Shown one piece after another: positions 23,750 to 31,981 of a stretch of DNA of 32,035 bases. Below the pieces are notes generated by a model, which saw only the letters and a program-made list of their open reading frames with translations, was not told where the DNA came from and made no database searches. The stretch spans positions 1-32,035 of the forward strand of contig JAGGYH010000012.1 in NCBI GenBank assembly GCA_021162615.1, in the 5' to 3' direction. The position numbers and the translations under genes were made by a program. Each line of letters opens with the position of its first letter. Position 1 is the stretch's first letter. Source of the stretch: Candidatus Aminicenantota bacterium (GTDB lineage Bacteria > Acidobacteriota > Aminicenantia > Aminicenantales > Aminicenantaceae).

Positions 23750-24406
23750 TTATTTATGGAGGAGTATGGGCACGGTGATGTGCTTTTCAGGAGGAATGAT
23801 CTCTTTTAATAAAGTGTAAATCCGGGAAGGAGATATCTTGTTCCTGTCAGCGTTTTTTTTGAGGGATTGGCCCGGGTCCTTGATGTTTATTCCTTTTGTT
23901 TCCAAAAATGCAGCAGCTTTTTCAGGCTCCAGTCCCAATTCCTGCACAAAACGGTCAAACGGCAGTTTTTCAGCCCGTGCAAGAAAAGGCTCGTCTTTAT
24001 TCTCCGGCCAGGCGTCTTTGATCAAAGACCCTAAATCCATAACAGAGCTGAAAGGGGGGATGCTGGCAATGGTCCCTCCAAGCAGGATGATGACAACCAG
24101 AAGAGATAAATATAACTCTATTCTCGCCTTGGTGTATTGTTTGAATTTTCTTTTTATGTAATGCAGGATGGAGTGCCAATTATTGTAGAGGTGCAGGGAG
24201 ATGAAGAGAAGGAAGATATAACTGAAAACAGTGTGGATGGTCTCCCATTCGCTTTTGGCGAATCCTGCGAATGTCCAGTTGGTCCAGTCAGCGATCCTCC
24301 CTGAAGGAACCGTGTATAGGACAAGGCCGGATACAGCATCTATGATAAGGGTCCAGAGGATGGCAAGGGTTGTGAAGGCTCTGAAATTAAACGGCTTTTT
24401 TTTCAT
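23750..24406 (-). CDS. DUF4405-domain membrane protein
   Basis: A 218-residue protein with three or four membrane segments (about 10-32, 55-76, 97-115). The DUF4405 pattern is clear: SGLVLYTVPSGRIADWTNWTFAGFAKSEWETIHTVFSYIFLLFISLHLYNNW. Members resemble cytochrome b/ferric reductase-type membrane domains. His58, His72, His78 and His82 lie where haem or quinone ligands could be, but haem binding is inferred. The C-terminal 90 residues (after about 125) are soluble and not recognised. It lies 18 bp after the amidase stop, so it is likely in the same transcript. The stop falls just after the tail of repeat copy B. Confidence 0.8.
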   Translation of the reverse strand: MKKKPFNFRAFTTLAILWTLIIDAVSGLVLYTVPSGRIADWTNWTFAGFAKSEWETIHTVFSYIFLLFISLHLYNNWHSILHYIKRKFKQYTKARIELYLSLLVVIILLGGTIASIPPFSSVMDLGSLIKDAWPENKDEPFLARAEKLPFDRFVQELGLEPEKAAAFLETKGINIKDPGQSLKKNADRNKISPSRIYTLLKEIIPPEKHITVPILLHK

Positions 24407-24424
24407 GTTCTGTTTCCAGGTTAA

Positions 24425-26029
24425 TTATTTTTTTATTTCCGGAAATCCGGATGGAGGCCGGCGGTGCTTTGTGGCCTGTTCATAGGAGTAAGCGATTTTT
24501 ATGAGTTCAGGCTCTCCGAACAGTTTCCCGACTATCTGGAGTCCTGCCGGAAGTTTTTTGTGAGTAAAGCCCATGGGTATAGTTAAGGCAGGAAGTCCGG
24601 TTTGGGGCGCGATCACCCGGCTGTTATCGCCGACCGGGCTTCTCATATCACCTAGTTTTCTGGGTGGATTACCCCATGTGGGATAGACAATCACATCCAC
24701 ATTTTGATCATCCATTGCCTTGAGTATGGCTTCCCGGTATTTTATATTCTGGGGCTCATGATAGACATCCTTGCAGGCTGGTTCTTGCCTCAGCGGTAAT
24801 TCCAGTGCCTTGTCGATCCTTTCTCTGGAAGACCTTATGGATTTTTTGGAATTAAATATTTCGGTCAGGCTCTTTACTGGTGCTTTGTCTCCCAGTGATG
24901 CAAGATATTGATTGATATCGTGGTGGAACGTATCACACCACAGATTTTTCGTGAGATCTCCAAAGTCAGGGATGACAAAAGGGTCAATGATCTCAGCTTT
25001 CTGTTCCTTCATATCCTGGAGAGCTTGTTCAAACACTGCTTTGACTTGAGGGTCTGAAGAGGCCCGGTCAGCCAGGACTCTAAAAACACCAATGCGGGCC
25101 CCTTTAAGCCCGTCTTTATCCAGAAAATCAGTGTATGTGTCCGGGATTTTTCCCCTGCATCTCTCCGTTATGGGGTCTTCCGGGTCATATCCTGATATTT
25201 CATCTAAAATCCTGGCCGCATCTTCCACAGTCCGGGTCATGGGGCCGCCGATATCATTTCTTTTATAAAGAGGGATGATGCCGTCCCTGCTGGTCAGACC
25301 CATTGTGGAACGGATTCCCACAAGGCAGCAGTGTGCCGATGGGCCTCTAATGGAGTTTCCCGTATCCGTTCCAAGCCCTACCGTACCGAAATTAGCGGCC
25401 ACGGCAGCTGCGGTCCCTCCGCTGGAGCCGGCCGGAGTGCGCTTCAGGTCATAGGGATTCCTGGTTATTCCTGAGATCGAACTCACTGTCTCATAGGGGC
25501 TGAAGGCCCATTCGGCCATATTTGATTTGGCGAGGATCACGGCCCCGGCTCTGCGCAGCGCTTTGACCTGATAGGCATCATCGGGGGGAATAAACCCTTT
25601 TAAGGCCTCTGAACCAGCCGTGGTCTGGAGGTCATAGGTTTCAAAGTTATCTTTCACGATCACTGGAATTCCATGAAGGGGGCGGAGCTTTTTTGTTTTC
25701 TGCAGTTCCTCGTCGAGCTCTGCAGCTCTTTTGAGGGCGTTGGGATTGACCATAATAATGGAGTTTAACTTTTTTGCCTTGTCGTATTTTTCGATTCGGT
25801 CGAGATAGGCCTTTACCAGTTCCTGACAGGTGAGATCTCCGGAGAGATAGGCTGAGTGGATGTCTTCTATAGTCGCTTCAATGATTTGAAAAGATTCAGC
25901 CTGTTTGCCTGTTTGTTTTTGGCAGGCCTGAAAGACCAGGAATGAAAAGGATAGGGATATAAGGCCTATTATCAGAGGAAACAGCCGTGAAATGTTTGGT
26001 GGCTTTCTTTTTTTGTTTTTATCCGCCAT
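24425..26029 (-). CDS. Exported amidase-signature family hydrolase
   Basis: A 534-residue member of the amidase signature (GatA/peptide amidase) family with an intact Ser-cisSer-Lys triad. Lys126 is in [10 protein letters not shown], cis-Ser202 in GSSGG and nucleophile Ser226 in [10 protein letters not shown]; the spacing matches the family. Unlike cytoplasmic GatA it begins with a basic segment and a hydrophobic helix (about 16-35) ending in FQAC, so it is probably a lipoprotein (Cys36) or membrane-anchored. It therefore likely hydrolyses amides or peptide amides in the periplasm; the substrate is unknown. The C-terminal AS core ([18 protein letters not shown]) is complete. No convincing ribosome-binding site is visible. 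Confidence 0.92.
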   Translation of the reverse strand: MADKNKKRKPPNISRLFPLIIGLISLSFSFLVFQACQKQTGKQAESFQIIEATIEDIHSAYLSGDLTCQELVKAYLDRIEKYDKAKKLNSIIMVNPNALKRAAELDEELQKTKKLRPLHGIPVIVKDNFETYDLQTTAGSEALKGFIPPDDAYQVKALRRAGAVILAKSNMAEWAFSPYETVSSISGITRNPYDLKRTPAGSSGGTAAAVAANFGTVGLGTDTGNSIRGPSAHCCLVGIRSTMGLTSRDGIIPLYKRNDIGGPMTRTVEDAARILDEISGYDPEDPITERCRGKIPDTYTDFLDKDGLKGARIGVFRVLADRASSDPQVKAVFEQALQDMKEQKAEIIDPFVIPDFGDLTKNLWCDTFHHDINQYLASLGDKAPVKSLTEIFNSKKSIRSSRERIDKALELPLRQEPACKDVYHEPQNIKYREAILKAMDDQNVDVIVYPTWGNPPRKLGDMRSPVGDNSRVIAPQTGLPALTIPMGFTHKKLPAGLQIVGKLFGEPELIKIAYSYEQATKHRRPPSGFPEIKK

Positions 26030-26055
26030 CTTTTAAAACACACAGAGAAGTCATT

Positions 26056-26358
26056 TTATACTTTGATGTCAGGAAGAAATTTTATACCGGAAAGAAAATC
26101 TTTCTGCCAGATGACCCTTCCGATCACTCTCACGCCATTTGAGTTACTGCCGAGTCTGTCAAATGTGATTTCTATGAGAGAACCTATAGGGACTTCTTCA
26201 TTAAGGAAAAGGCAGCACCCGTTTTCGCTTAAATTCTGGGAGAATCCTTCACCCCTTATAGATGAATTCGTCCTATAACTCACCCTTTGTACAGTATCTA
26301 CGCGCTTTTTTTCTCTGAGATTGCTGTCTCTTTTGATTGTTTTTTTGTTCTTTTTCAT
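26056..26358 (-). CDS. Single-domain PilZ protein
   Basis: A 100-residue protein with the PilZ c-di-GMP-binding pattern. The RxxxR motif (RVSYR) precedes GFSQNLSENGCCLFL, where NxSxxG is the second binding motif, followed by ITFD and VIGRVIWQ strands and GIKFL. PilZ proteins sense cyclic di-GMP and act through protein partners. It lies 26 bp before the amidase gene on the same strand and has its own promoter upstream, so it leads a PilZ-amidase-DUF4405 unit. Whether these three act together is not known. Confidence 0.85.
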   Translation of the reverse strand: MKKNKKTIKRDSNLREKKRVDTVQRVSYRTNSSIRGEGFSQNLSENGCCLFLNEEVPIGSLIEITFDRLGSNSNGVRVIGRVIWQKDFLSGIKFLPDIKV

Positions 26359-26412
26359 GGGCGCTTCATAAGGCAGAGGTTTTAAGTAAAATGTTCATGC
26401 TGATGAAAATGA

Positions 26413-26441
26413 ATTTTAACAGAATCAGCGTTTAATGTGAA
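26413..26441 (-). promoter_or_regulatory. Promoter of the PilZ-amidase-DUF4405 unit
   Basis: On the minus strand TTCACA (26441-26436), a 17-bp spacer and TAAAAT (26418-26413) lie 55 bp before the PilZ start codon; each hexamer matches consensus at five of six positions. Confidence 0.6.
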
Positions 26442-26539
26442 GATGAATAATCCAGGTTGAATGAAAAAAAACTTTAAACTCTCATCTTTTTATCTTAAAC
26501 TGAATGGATGAAGAATGCTTATGGGGAAGGAGTGTGATT

Positions 26540-28270
26540 ATGTTTAAAAAGCTTTATTCAAGAATTATGGTATTTCTTTTAGTGGTTTTTGCGGCTGGTT
26601 CTTTTTTCTCTTGTTCGCCGCAAACAGAAACAGCTGATTTGGTCCTGAGAAACGGGAAGATCGTGACCTTGGATGACACTCAGCCGGAAGTCACGGCCCT
26701 GGCAGTCAGGGATGGGAAAGTTATGGCTTTGTGTGATAATGAGGAAATCGAATCCTACATCGGAGACAGCACTGAAGTCATAGACCTTGAGGGAAAGCTG
26801 GCTGTCCCTGGTTTTATAGACAGCCACCTTCATTTTACAGGCATTGGGCAGGCTGCTCTCTCTCTCAATCTGATGCATGTGAAGAACTGGCAGGAAATCG
26901 TCTCCATGGTTGAAGAGGCAGTCAAAGATAAAGAGCCGGGAGAGTGGATTCTGGGCAGAGGGTGGCATCAGGAAAAATGGGATGATGTGCCCCAACCCAA
27001 TGTAGATGGGCTTCCTTATCATGATGATCTAAGCAGAGTCAGCCCTGATAATCCGGTGATGCTGACCCATGCCAGCGGGCACTCCTGTTTGGTCAATGCC
27101 AAAGCCATGGAGCTGGGCGGCGTCACAAAAGAAACCACAGCGCCTGAAGGAGGAGAGATCGTCAGGGATCCGGAAGGGAATCCTATAGGCGTTTTCAGAG
27201 AGACCGCTCAAGGACTGGTGAGAAGGGCCTATTCCACATCACTTAAGAACAGAACTCCTGAGCAGGAGGAAGAAGAGCGGAGAAAGGTCGTGGAGATGGC
27301 GGATAAGGAATGCCTGTCAAAGGGCATCACCAGCCTTTATGATGCCAGCTCATCCTTCAGCACTATAGACCTGTTTAAGGAATTTGCTGATCAGGGAAAG
27401 CTCGGGGTCCGTCTTAATGTCATGATCAGTGAAGGAAACGAGAGACTCACCAAAGAAAATCTTTCCGAATACAGACTTCTAGGCGCGGGAGATCATCATC
27501 TGACTGTTCGGGCGATAAAGAGGTTTATGGATGGAGCTTTGGGGTCCCATGGGGCCTGGTTTCTTGAACCTTATAAGGACCTTCCCTCCAGCACGGGATT
27601 GAACACGACTCCGGTGGAAGTCATTCAAGAGACCGCCCGGATCGCCATTGAAAATGGCTTTCAGCTCTGCATCCACGCCATCGGCGACAGGGCCAATAGA
27701 GAGGTGTTGGATATCTATGAGGAGGCTTTTAAAGCCCATCCGGATAAAATAGACCTGAGATGGAGAGTGGAACACGCCCAGCATCTCAACCCCCAAGACA
27801 TCCCCCGTTTCGGCAAACTGGGTGTGATCGCTTCCATGCAGGCTGTCCACTGCACATCAGACGGCCCCTGGGTTTATAAACGGCTGGGAGAGGAAAGGGC
27901 TGAACAGGGTGCTTATGTATGGAGAAAGCTCATGGAAACAGGAACTTTGATATGCAATGGAACGGATGCGCCGGTCGAAGATGTGGATCCCATTCCCTGT
28001 TTTTATGCAGCTGTGACAAGAAAGATGTCTAACGGAGAGCTTTTTTATCCGGAACAGAAGATGACCAGGGAAGAAGCCCTGCGCTCTTACACCATAAACG
28101 GCGCTTATGCTTGCTTTCAGGAAGATATTCTGGGCTCTTTGTCTCCGGGCAAGCTGGCAGATATCACGGTGCTGTCCAAAGACATCATGACTGTTCCTGA
28201 AGAGGAGATCCTTGACGCTGAGGTCCTTTATACTCTTGTGGGCGGAAAGGTGCTTTATTCGAAAAAATAA
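26540..28270 (+). CDS. Exported YtcJ-type amidohydrolase (lipoprotein)
   Basis: A 576-residue metal-dependent hydrolase of the amidohydrolase_3/YtcJ group. The opening beta domain (LVLRNGKIVTLDD, VTALAVRDGKVMALCD) is followed by the metal site PGFIDSHLHF (His96, His98). CIHAIGDRANREVLDIYE, RVEHAQHL and the aspartate motif NGTDAPVEDVDP follow, and GSLSPGKLADITVL closes the beta domain. The N-terminus MFKKLYSRIMVFLLVVFAAGSFFSC is a lipoprotein signal (Cys25). I chose ATG 26540 with AGGAG 7 bp upstream over the in-frame 26504, which adds a non-signal stretch. YtcJ-like enzymes have broad or unknown amide substrates. A hairpin follows the stop. Confidence 0.92.
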   Translation: MFKKLYSRIMVFLLVVFAAGSFFSCSPQTETADLVLRNGKIVTLDDTQPEVTALAVRDGKVMALCDNEEIESYIGDSTEVIDLEGKLAVPGFIDSHLHFTGIGQAALSLNLMHVKNWQEIVSMVEEAVKDKEPGEWILGRGWHQEKWDDVPQPNVDGLPYHDDLSRVSPDNPVMLTHASGHSCLVNAKAMELGGVTKETTAPEGGEIVRDPEGNPIGVFRETAQGLVRRAYSTSLKNRTPEQEEEERRKVVEMADKECLSKGITSLYDASSSFSTIDLFKEFADQGKLGVRLNVMISEGNERLTKENLSEYRLLGAGDHHLTVRAIKRFMDGALGSHGAWFLEPYKDLPSSTGLNTTPVEVIQETARIAIENGFQLCIHAIGDRANREVLDIYEEAFKAHPDKIDLRWRVEHAQHLNPQDIPRFGKLGVIASMQAVHCTSDGPWVYKRLGEERAEQGAYVWRKLMETGTLICNGTDAPVEDVDPIPCFYAAVTRKMSNGELFYPEQKMTREEALRSYTINGAYACFQEDILGSLSPGKLADITVLSKDIMTVPEEEILDAEVLYTLVGGKVLYSKK

Positions 28271-28590
28271 AAAAAACAGTGATAAATATTATCTGGTTGG
28301 AGCCCAGATACATTTCATTTTAAAAGTTTTTGTCTTTTTTCTGTCGATGTGCAGTATAAAGCACCAGTAATTAACTGCTTTTCGGTTTAAATTCCGGCTG
28401 TTTATCAGTACATCTTTAAATTTTTTCATGCCGCTTTTTTTCTGGAGTCTTTTTCTCTTTCCGCATCATCAAAATATACGAATGATGTTTTCAAATGATA
28501 TTCGTATCGATTCTCAACACCGTTTGTACACTTTTGATTACAAATAGATTGTCATTACTGCTGGCAGTATGGTATAAGGAAAAAAGGCAA
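28271..28590 (+). other. Intergenic region between amidohydrolase and MscS genes; weak hairpin
   Basis: This AT-rich gap of about 320 bp contains a stem-loop TATCTGG-N7-CCAGATA (28290-28310) followed by a broken T-rich run, a possible weak terminator for the amidohydrolase gene. No repeat, RNA gene or second open frame was recognised. An N-terminal extension of the MscS gene could begin at 28495. Confidence 0.4.
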
Positions 28591-29454
28591 ATGATCGAAT
28601 ACCTCAGCTCCCCGAATGTGCAGAAAGTTCTGTTTTCTCTTCTCACTATTTTTGTTGCTTATATTCTTGCGATTCTTATAAACAGGATTGTTAATAGAAC
28701 CATAACTGATTTAAAAAAGCGCTACAGTGCCAGAAAAGCAGTGGTTTACACCATATCTGTTCTCGCTATAATCAACATCATTTTAATCTGGCTGAAAGAG
28801 CAGACGTCCATCGCCACACTGGTTGGGATCGGAGGGGCAGGATTGACTTTAGCTTTACACCAGCCTATAACAGCTATTGCCGGCTGGCTTCTGCTTCTTA
28901 TAAGAAGGCCTTATGATACCGGAGACAGGGTTCAAATTGGAGACGTCAAGGGGGATGTTATTGACATCCGTCTTTTTTATACTTCTCTTCTGGAGATCGG
29001 AAACTGGGTAGGTTCTGACCAGAGTACAGGCCGGGTAGTTCACTGTCCCAACAGCAAGATCTTTACCGAGTCTATCTATAATTACACCCGTGGATTTGAG
29101 TACATATGGAACGAAATCAAAATAATCGTTACTTTTGAAAGCGATTGGGAAAAAGCCAAGCAAATCATATATGAAGCGGTTGAAAAAGATGACATTGACA
29201 TTAATGATTCAATAAGAGAGAGGATATCCCAAATGTCAAGAAAATACTTGATTCATTATGGGAAGCTGACTCCAATGGTATGGACCAATATTGTTGATTT
29301 TGGTGTGGAGCTGACACTCCGCTATATGACGGATGCCAGGAAAAGAAGGTCGAGCCAGGATAATATCTGTCAATTCCTCTTAAAAAAGTTCAATGAAGAG
29401 CCTGATGTGGAGTTCGCTTATCCCACTTACCGCCTGTTTAAGCGCGGCGAGTAA
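28591..29454 (+). CDS. MscS-family mechanosensitive ion channel
   Basis: A small-conductance mechanosensitive channel homologue of 287 residues from the chosen start. Two N-terminal helices precede the pore helix TM3, GIGGAGLTLALHQPITAIAGWLLLLIRRPYDTGDRVQIGDVKGDVIDI, the hallmark of the family. The beta domain follows (VVHCPNSKIFTESIYNYTRG) and then the cytoplasmic alpha/beta domain. MscS channels open under membrane tension to release solutes during osmotic down-shock. The ATG at 28591 is preceded by AAGGA. An in-frame ATG at 28495 would add 32 residues including a hydrophobic stretch and cannot be excluded, although no ribosome-binding site precedes it. Just after the stop lies an inverted repeat. 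Confidence 0.9.
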   Translation: MIEYLSSPNVQKVLFSLLTIFVAYILAILINRIVNRTITDLKKRYSARKAVVYTISVLAIINIILIWLKEQTSIATLVGIGGAGLTLALHQPITAIAGWLLLLIRRPYDTGDRVQIGDVKGDVIDIRLFYTSLLEIGNWVGSDQSTGRVVHCPNSKIFTESIYNYTRGFEYIWNEIKIIVTFESDWEKAKQIIYEAVEKDDIDINDSIRERISQMSRKYLIHYGKLTPMVWTNIVDFGVELTLRYMTDARKRRSSQDNICQFLLKKFNEEPDVEFAYPTYRLFKRGE

Positions 29455-29467
29455 TCCTGGTCATTCA

Positions 29468-29592
29468 TAAAATATGGTTGCGTTTCCAACCACATTCATA
29501 CTGGCCGACTATCTTAAAACCGTCACTTAATTAAGAACATGCTTTTTCCGTTAGTTCATGTAATGATTTAAATTCAATGCAACCATATTTTA
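29468..29592. repeat. 14-bp inverted repeat enclosing 97 bp downstream of the MscS gene
   Basis: TAAAATATGGTTGC (29468-29481) is exactly inverted as GCAACCATATTTTA (29579-29592). A small hairpin TGGTTG-N6-CAACCA (29475-29492) overlaps the left arm, so two alternative foldings are possible. It begins 14 bp after the mscS stop. It could be a terminator region, an RNA switch-like structure or a tiny non-autonomous element; nothing else distinguishes these. Confidence 0.6.
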
Positions 29593-29677
29593 CCTTTTAG
29601 GCGAGCCGGTCTCACAGCATCTGCATTGTTGCAGGGCATTCGCAGTGAAGGACCACAGCTTTATACCCTGCGCCTCG

Positions 29678-29740
29678 CATCTGCAGCCATCTCGACTCGT
29701 GAATAATCAGGATCACATTCATGGTTTTGAAGGCTTGAAC
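29678..29740 (+). repeat. Partial copy D of the dispersed repeat (tail box plus degenerate right end)
   Basis: Bases 29678-29714 (GCATCTGCAGC, CTCGACTCGTGAATAA, CAGGATC) match 4-41 at the window start with few differences. In both places GAAGGCT follows the box after exactly 15 bp (29729 here, 56 there). The remainder of the right end is degenerate here. It stops about 13 bp from the stop codon of the M28 peptidase gene. CACAGCATCTGC at 29613-29624 may be a further fragment. Confidence 0.65.
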
Positions 29741-29752
29741 TTTAAGAGTATC

Positions 29753-31198
29753 TTAGCGGTCGGCCCACATATATCCGGCGATAAACGCGAGTTTGGCGAT
29801 ATCTGCCATTATGTCAGGATTGATCCTGTAAATAGTGTCTCCGGTCTGGTGGTATCCGATGTGAGGGCCGTTGGACGCGAAAGAAACGCTGGGTATGCCT
29901 TTTTGATAAAACGGGGCATAGTCAGAGCCTCTGACGCCCACTCCTCTCAAAAAACGAACGTTTCTCAATACATTCACAGATTCATCAGCTTTTTCAAAGA
30001 CTTTCTGCAGGAGTTCAGGTTCAGGGCTCATTGAGCAGCCGGTGCCGTCTCCTTCACCCACCATATCAAAATTGAACATACCATCCGCTTTTTCAAATAC
30101 CGGGGGGATATGGTCTGCAAAGAAAGAAGACCCTTGAAGTCCTTTTTCTTCTCCGCCGAAAAGAACAAATACGACCGACCTTTTTGGTTTTGTTTTGAGT
30201 TTTGAGAAGGCTTCCGCGATTTCCATGACCACAGCGCTCCCGCTGGCGTTATCATCCGCGCCCGCAAAGAGCAGCCCCAGGTGTTTTCCACAGTGGTCAA
30301 AATGACCTCCTATGACCAGACAGTGCTTTTTGAGCTGCGGGTCTGAACCTTCCACATATCCCGCGATATTATAACCCATGCCTTCCGGGAAATGGCGGGA
30401 AGTGACGTTGTAAGCGATTTTGGAGGAGAGAGGGAAGGAGAGGGGTTTTTTATAGGTCAGGAGGTCTTTTTTCAGCTCCAGGCAGTGAATGCCTTTTTCT
30501 TCGAATATCCTATCCGCTGTTTTTTCACTGATAACAGCGGGAGTGAAGTCTTTGATCCAGTCCATGTTTGGATTGGCTATAGGTTCGGGATAGATATAAA
30601 AGAGGCCCAGTGCGCCCATGTCTTTGGCTGTCTTCATCCGGTGTCGGTGCTCATCGTGTTCTTGAAAGCGTTTGTCGTTTCTATCAGGAGTGCCTCTGAA
30701 ACAGAGAACGAATTTCCCCTTTACATCTAGTCCGGCATAGTCATCATATCCCAGATCCGGAGCGGAAATACCCCAGCCTGCAAAAGCGACTCCGGCGGTA
30801 TGGCTTCCGCTGTCAGTGGAGAGAAGCGGTAAGAAGTCTTTTTCCACTTTGATTTTAATCCCTTCCTTTTCATCGCCGGGGAAAAAGGTCATCTCAGCCT
30901 GGTCTACCACAGTGTAAGGGGATTCAAAGGGTTGGAGATAACCGTTATCAAGGATCGGATTGAGCTTCCAGTTCCTGAATTTTCCCGCTGCCCATTCAGC
31001 AGCTGCTTTATATCCCGGGTGCCCGGTATGGCGGCCTTCATATTTGGGAGATGACAGTATTTTGACATAGGCATAGGCATCCTCAGGATTTATGAATTCA
31101 AGCCCTTTGGATATATTTTTATCAATATCCCGTGCAGCCGCAGAGGAAAGCAATACAGCCGCGGCTAGCAGTACAATCAGTTTATTTCTTGTTTTCAC
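29753..31198 (-). CDS. Secreted M28-family zinc peptidase with inserted PA domain
   Basis: A 481-residue exopeptidase-like enzyme. The signal peptide MKTRNKLIVLLAAAVLLSSAAA (cleaved near residue 22) leads to an N-terminal helix region with YEGRHTGHPGYKAAAEW. A protease-associated (PA) domain follows (about 120-250: GYDDYAGLDVKGKFVLCFRGTP), then the catalytic domain with a complete two-zinc site: His299 (GGHFDH), Asp315 or Asp316 (GADDNASG), Glu350/Glu351 (GGEEKG), Asp378 (NFDMVG) and His450 (GYHQTGDT). It probably trims amino acids from peptides outside the cytoplasm. The start is GTG, 5 bp after AGGAGG. It overlaps the upstream small membrane protein gene by 17 bp. Confidence 0.94.
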   Translation of the reverse strand: MKTRNKLIVLLAAAVLLSSAAARDIDKNISKGLEFINPEDAYAYVKILSSPKYEGRHTGHPGYKAAAEWAAGKFRNWKLNPILDNGYLQPFESPYTVVDQAEMTFFPGDEKEGIKIKVEKDFLPLLSTDSGSHTAGVAFAGWGISAPDLGYDDYAGLDVKGKFVLCFRGTPDRNDKRFQEHDEHRHRMKTAKDMGALGLFYIYPEPIANPNMDWIKDFTPAVISEKTADRIFEEKGIHCLELKKDLLTYKKPLSFPLSSKIAYNVTSRHFPEGMGYNIAGYVEGSDPQLKKHCLVIGGHFDHCGKHLGLLFAGADDNASGSAVVMEIAEAFSKLKTKPKRSVVFVLFGGEEKGLQGSSFFADHIPPVFEKADGMFNFDMVGEGDGTGCSMSPEPELLQKVFEKADESVNVLRNVRFLRGVGVRGSDYAPFYQKGIPSVSFASNGPHIGYHQTGDTIYRINPDIMADIAKLAFIAGYMWADR

Positions 31199-31406
31199 CA
31201 GTTCCTCCTTTTTTTTTGTTTTTCCTGATTTCTTTCATTACGTTTTTATGAAGAACCAGGAAGTAATAGGCCGCAAGGCAGGCCATGATGACTCCGAATC
31301 TCACTGTGTTTCCCATGAACAGGGAAACAACAGCATATATAATGACTCCGATGAGAAGAATTAAATGGAAAAAAGAGAAGACCCAGTCAATGATGTCTTT
31401 GTTCAT
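31182..31406 (-). CDS. Small two-helix membrane protein, unknown function
   Basis: A 74-residue protein with two predicted membrane helices (about 7-30 and 36-54) and a very basic C-terminus (KNVMKEIRKNKKKGG). I do not recognise a family. It is placed by tight coupling: its ATG overlaps the cyclophilin stop by 4 bp (ATGA) and its end overlaps the M28 peptidase start by 17 bp. GGAG precedes the start codon. Coding status is supported by this coupling and by its typical membrane-protein composition. Confidence 0.7.
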   Translation of the reverse strand: MNKDIIDWVFSFFHLILLIGVIIYAVVSLFMGNTVRFGVIMACLAAYYFLVLHKNVMKEIRKNKKKGGTGENKK

Positions 31407-31981
31407 TTTCTCCGTATGGAGATGATTTCAATGGTTTCTCTGGGAACGTCACGCATTCCGTGGGCGGTCATTGTCTTTGTATTGGCAATGGCCTCCACAA
31501 CATCCATGCCTCCCGTGACTTTTCCGAACACACAGTATCCCCAGCCGTCCTCTGTTTTTGCGGTGAAGTTCAGGAAGTCATTATCAGTATGATTGATGAA
31601 GAACTGGCAGGTGGCACTGTGAGGATCCATGGTCCTGGCCATGGCAATGGTGTATTTGTCGTTTTTAAGACCGTTATCCGCTTCGTTTTTTATGGGGCTG
31701 TTAGCTTCTTTCTCTACAAAGTCGGGAGTAAGCCCTCCCCCCTGGATCATAAAGTCTTTGATGACGCGGTGGAAGATCGTGCCGTCATAAAACTGGCTGT
31801 CCACATAAGAGAGAAAATTTTCGACCGTCACCGGGGCTTTGTCTTTGTAAAGCTCAACGGTCATTTCTCCTTTGGTTGTCTTTATGATAACATTGACTAT
31901 ATTTTCCTCTGCATAAGGTGTAGTGCTGAAAAAAAGAAATGAAAAAAGGGCAAATGAAAGTATAAGCACTTGTTTTATCAT
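31403..31981 (-). CDS. Exported cyclophilin-type peptidyl-prolyl isomerase
   Basis: A 192-residue periplasmic PPIase that speeds cis-trans isomerisation of proline bonds during protein folding. The signal peptide MIKQVLILSFALFSFLFFSTTPYA is probably cut before EEN (residue 25). The cyclophilin core shows KGEMTVELYKDKAPVTVENFLSYV, FYDGTIFHRVIKDFMIQGG (Arg and Phe of the active site), ATCQFFIN and WGYCVFGKVTGGMDVV. The start at 31981 has AAGGAGG 5 bp upstream; an ATG six codons earlier (31999) has none. It leads a unit with the small membrane protein and the M28 peptidase. Its promoter would lie at or past the window edge. Confidence 0.94.
   Translation of the reverse strand: MIKQVLILSFALFSFLFFSTTPYAEENIVNVIIKTTKGEMTVELYKDKAPVTVENFLSYVDSQFYDGTIFHRVIKDFMIQGGGLTPDFVEKEANSPIKNEADNGLKNDKYTIAMARTMDPHSATCQFFINHTDNDFLNFTAKTEDGWGYCVFGKVTGGMDVVEAIANTKTMTAHGMRDVPRETIEIISIRRK

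Noticed and set aside
29645-30034. A 129-codon plus-strand frame across repeat copy D and the end of the M28 gene
   Set aside because: It is antisense to the conserved catalytic end of the peptidase and begins in repeat sequence; no domain is visible.
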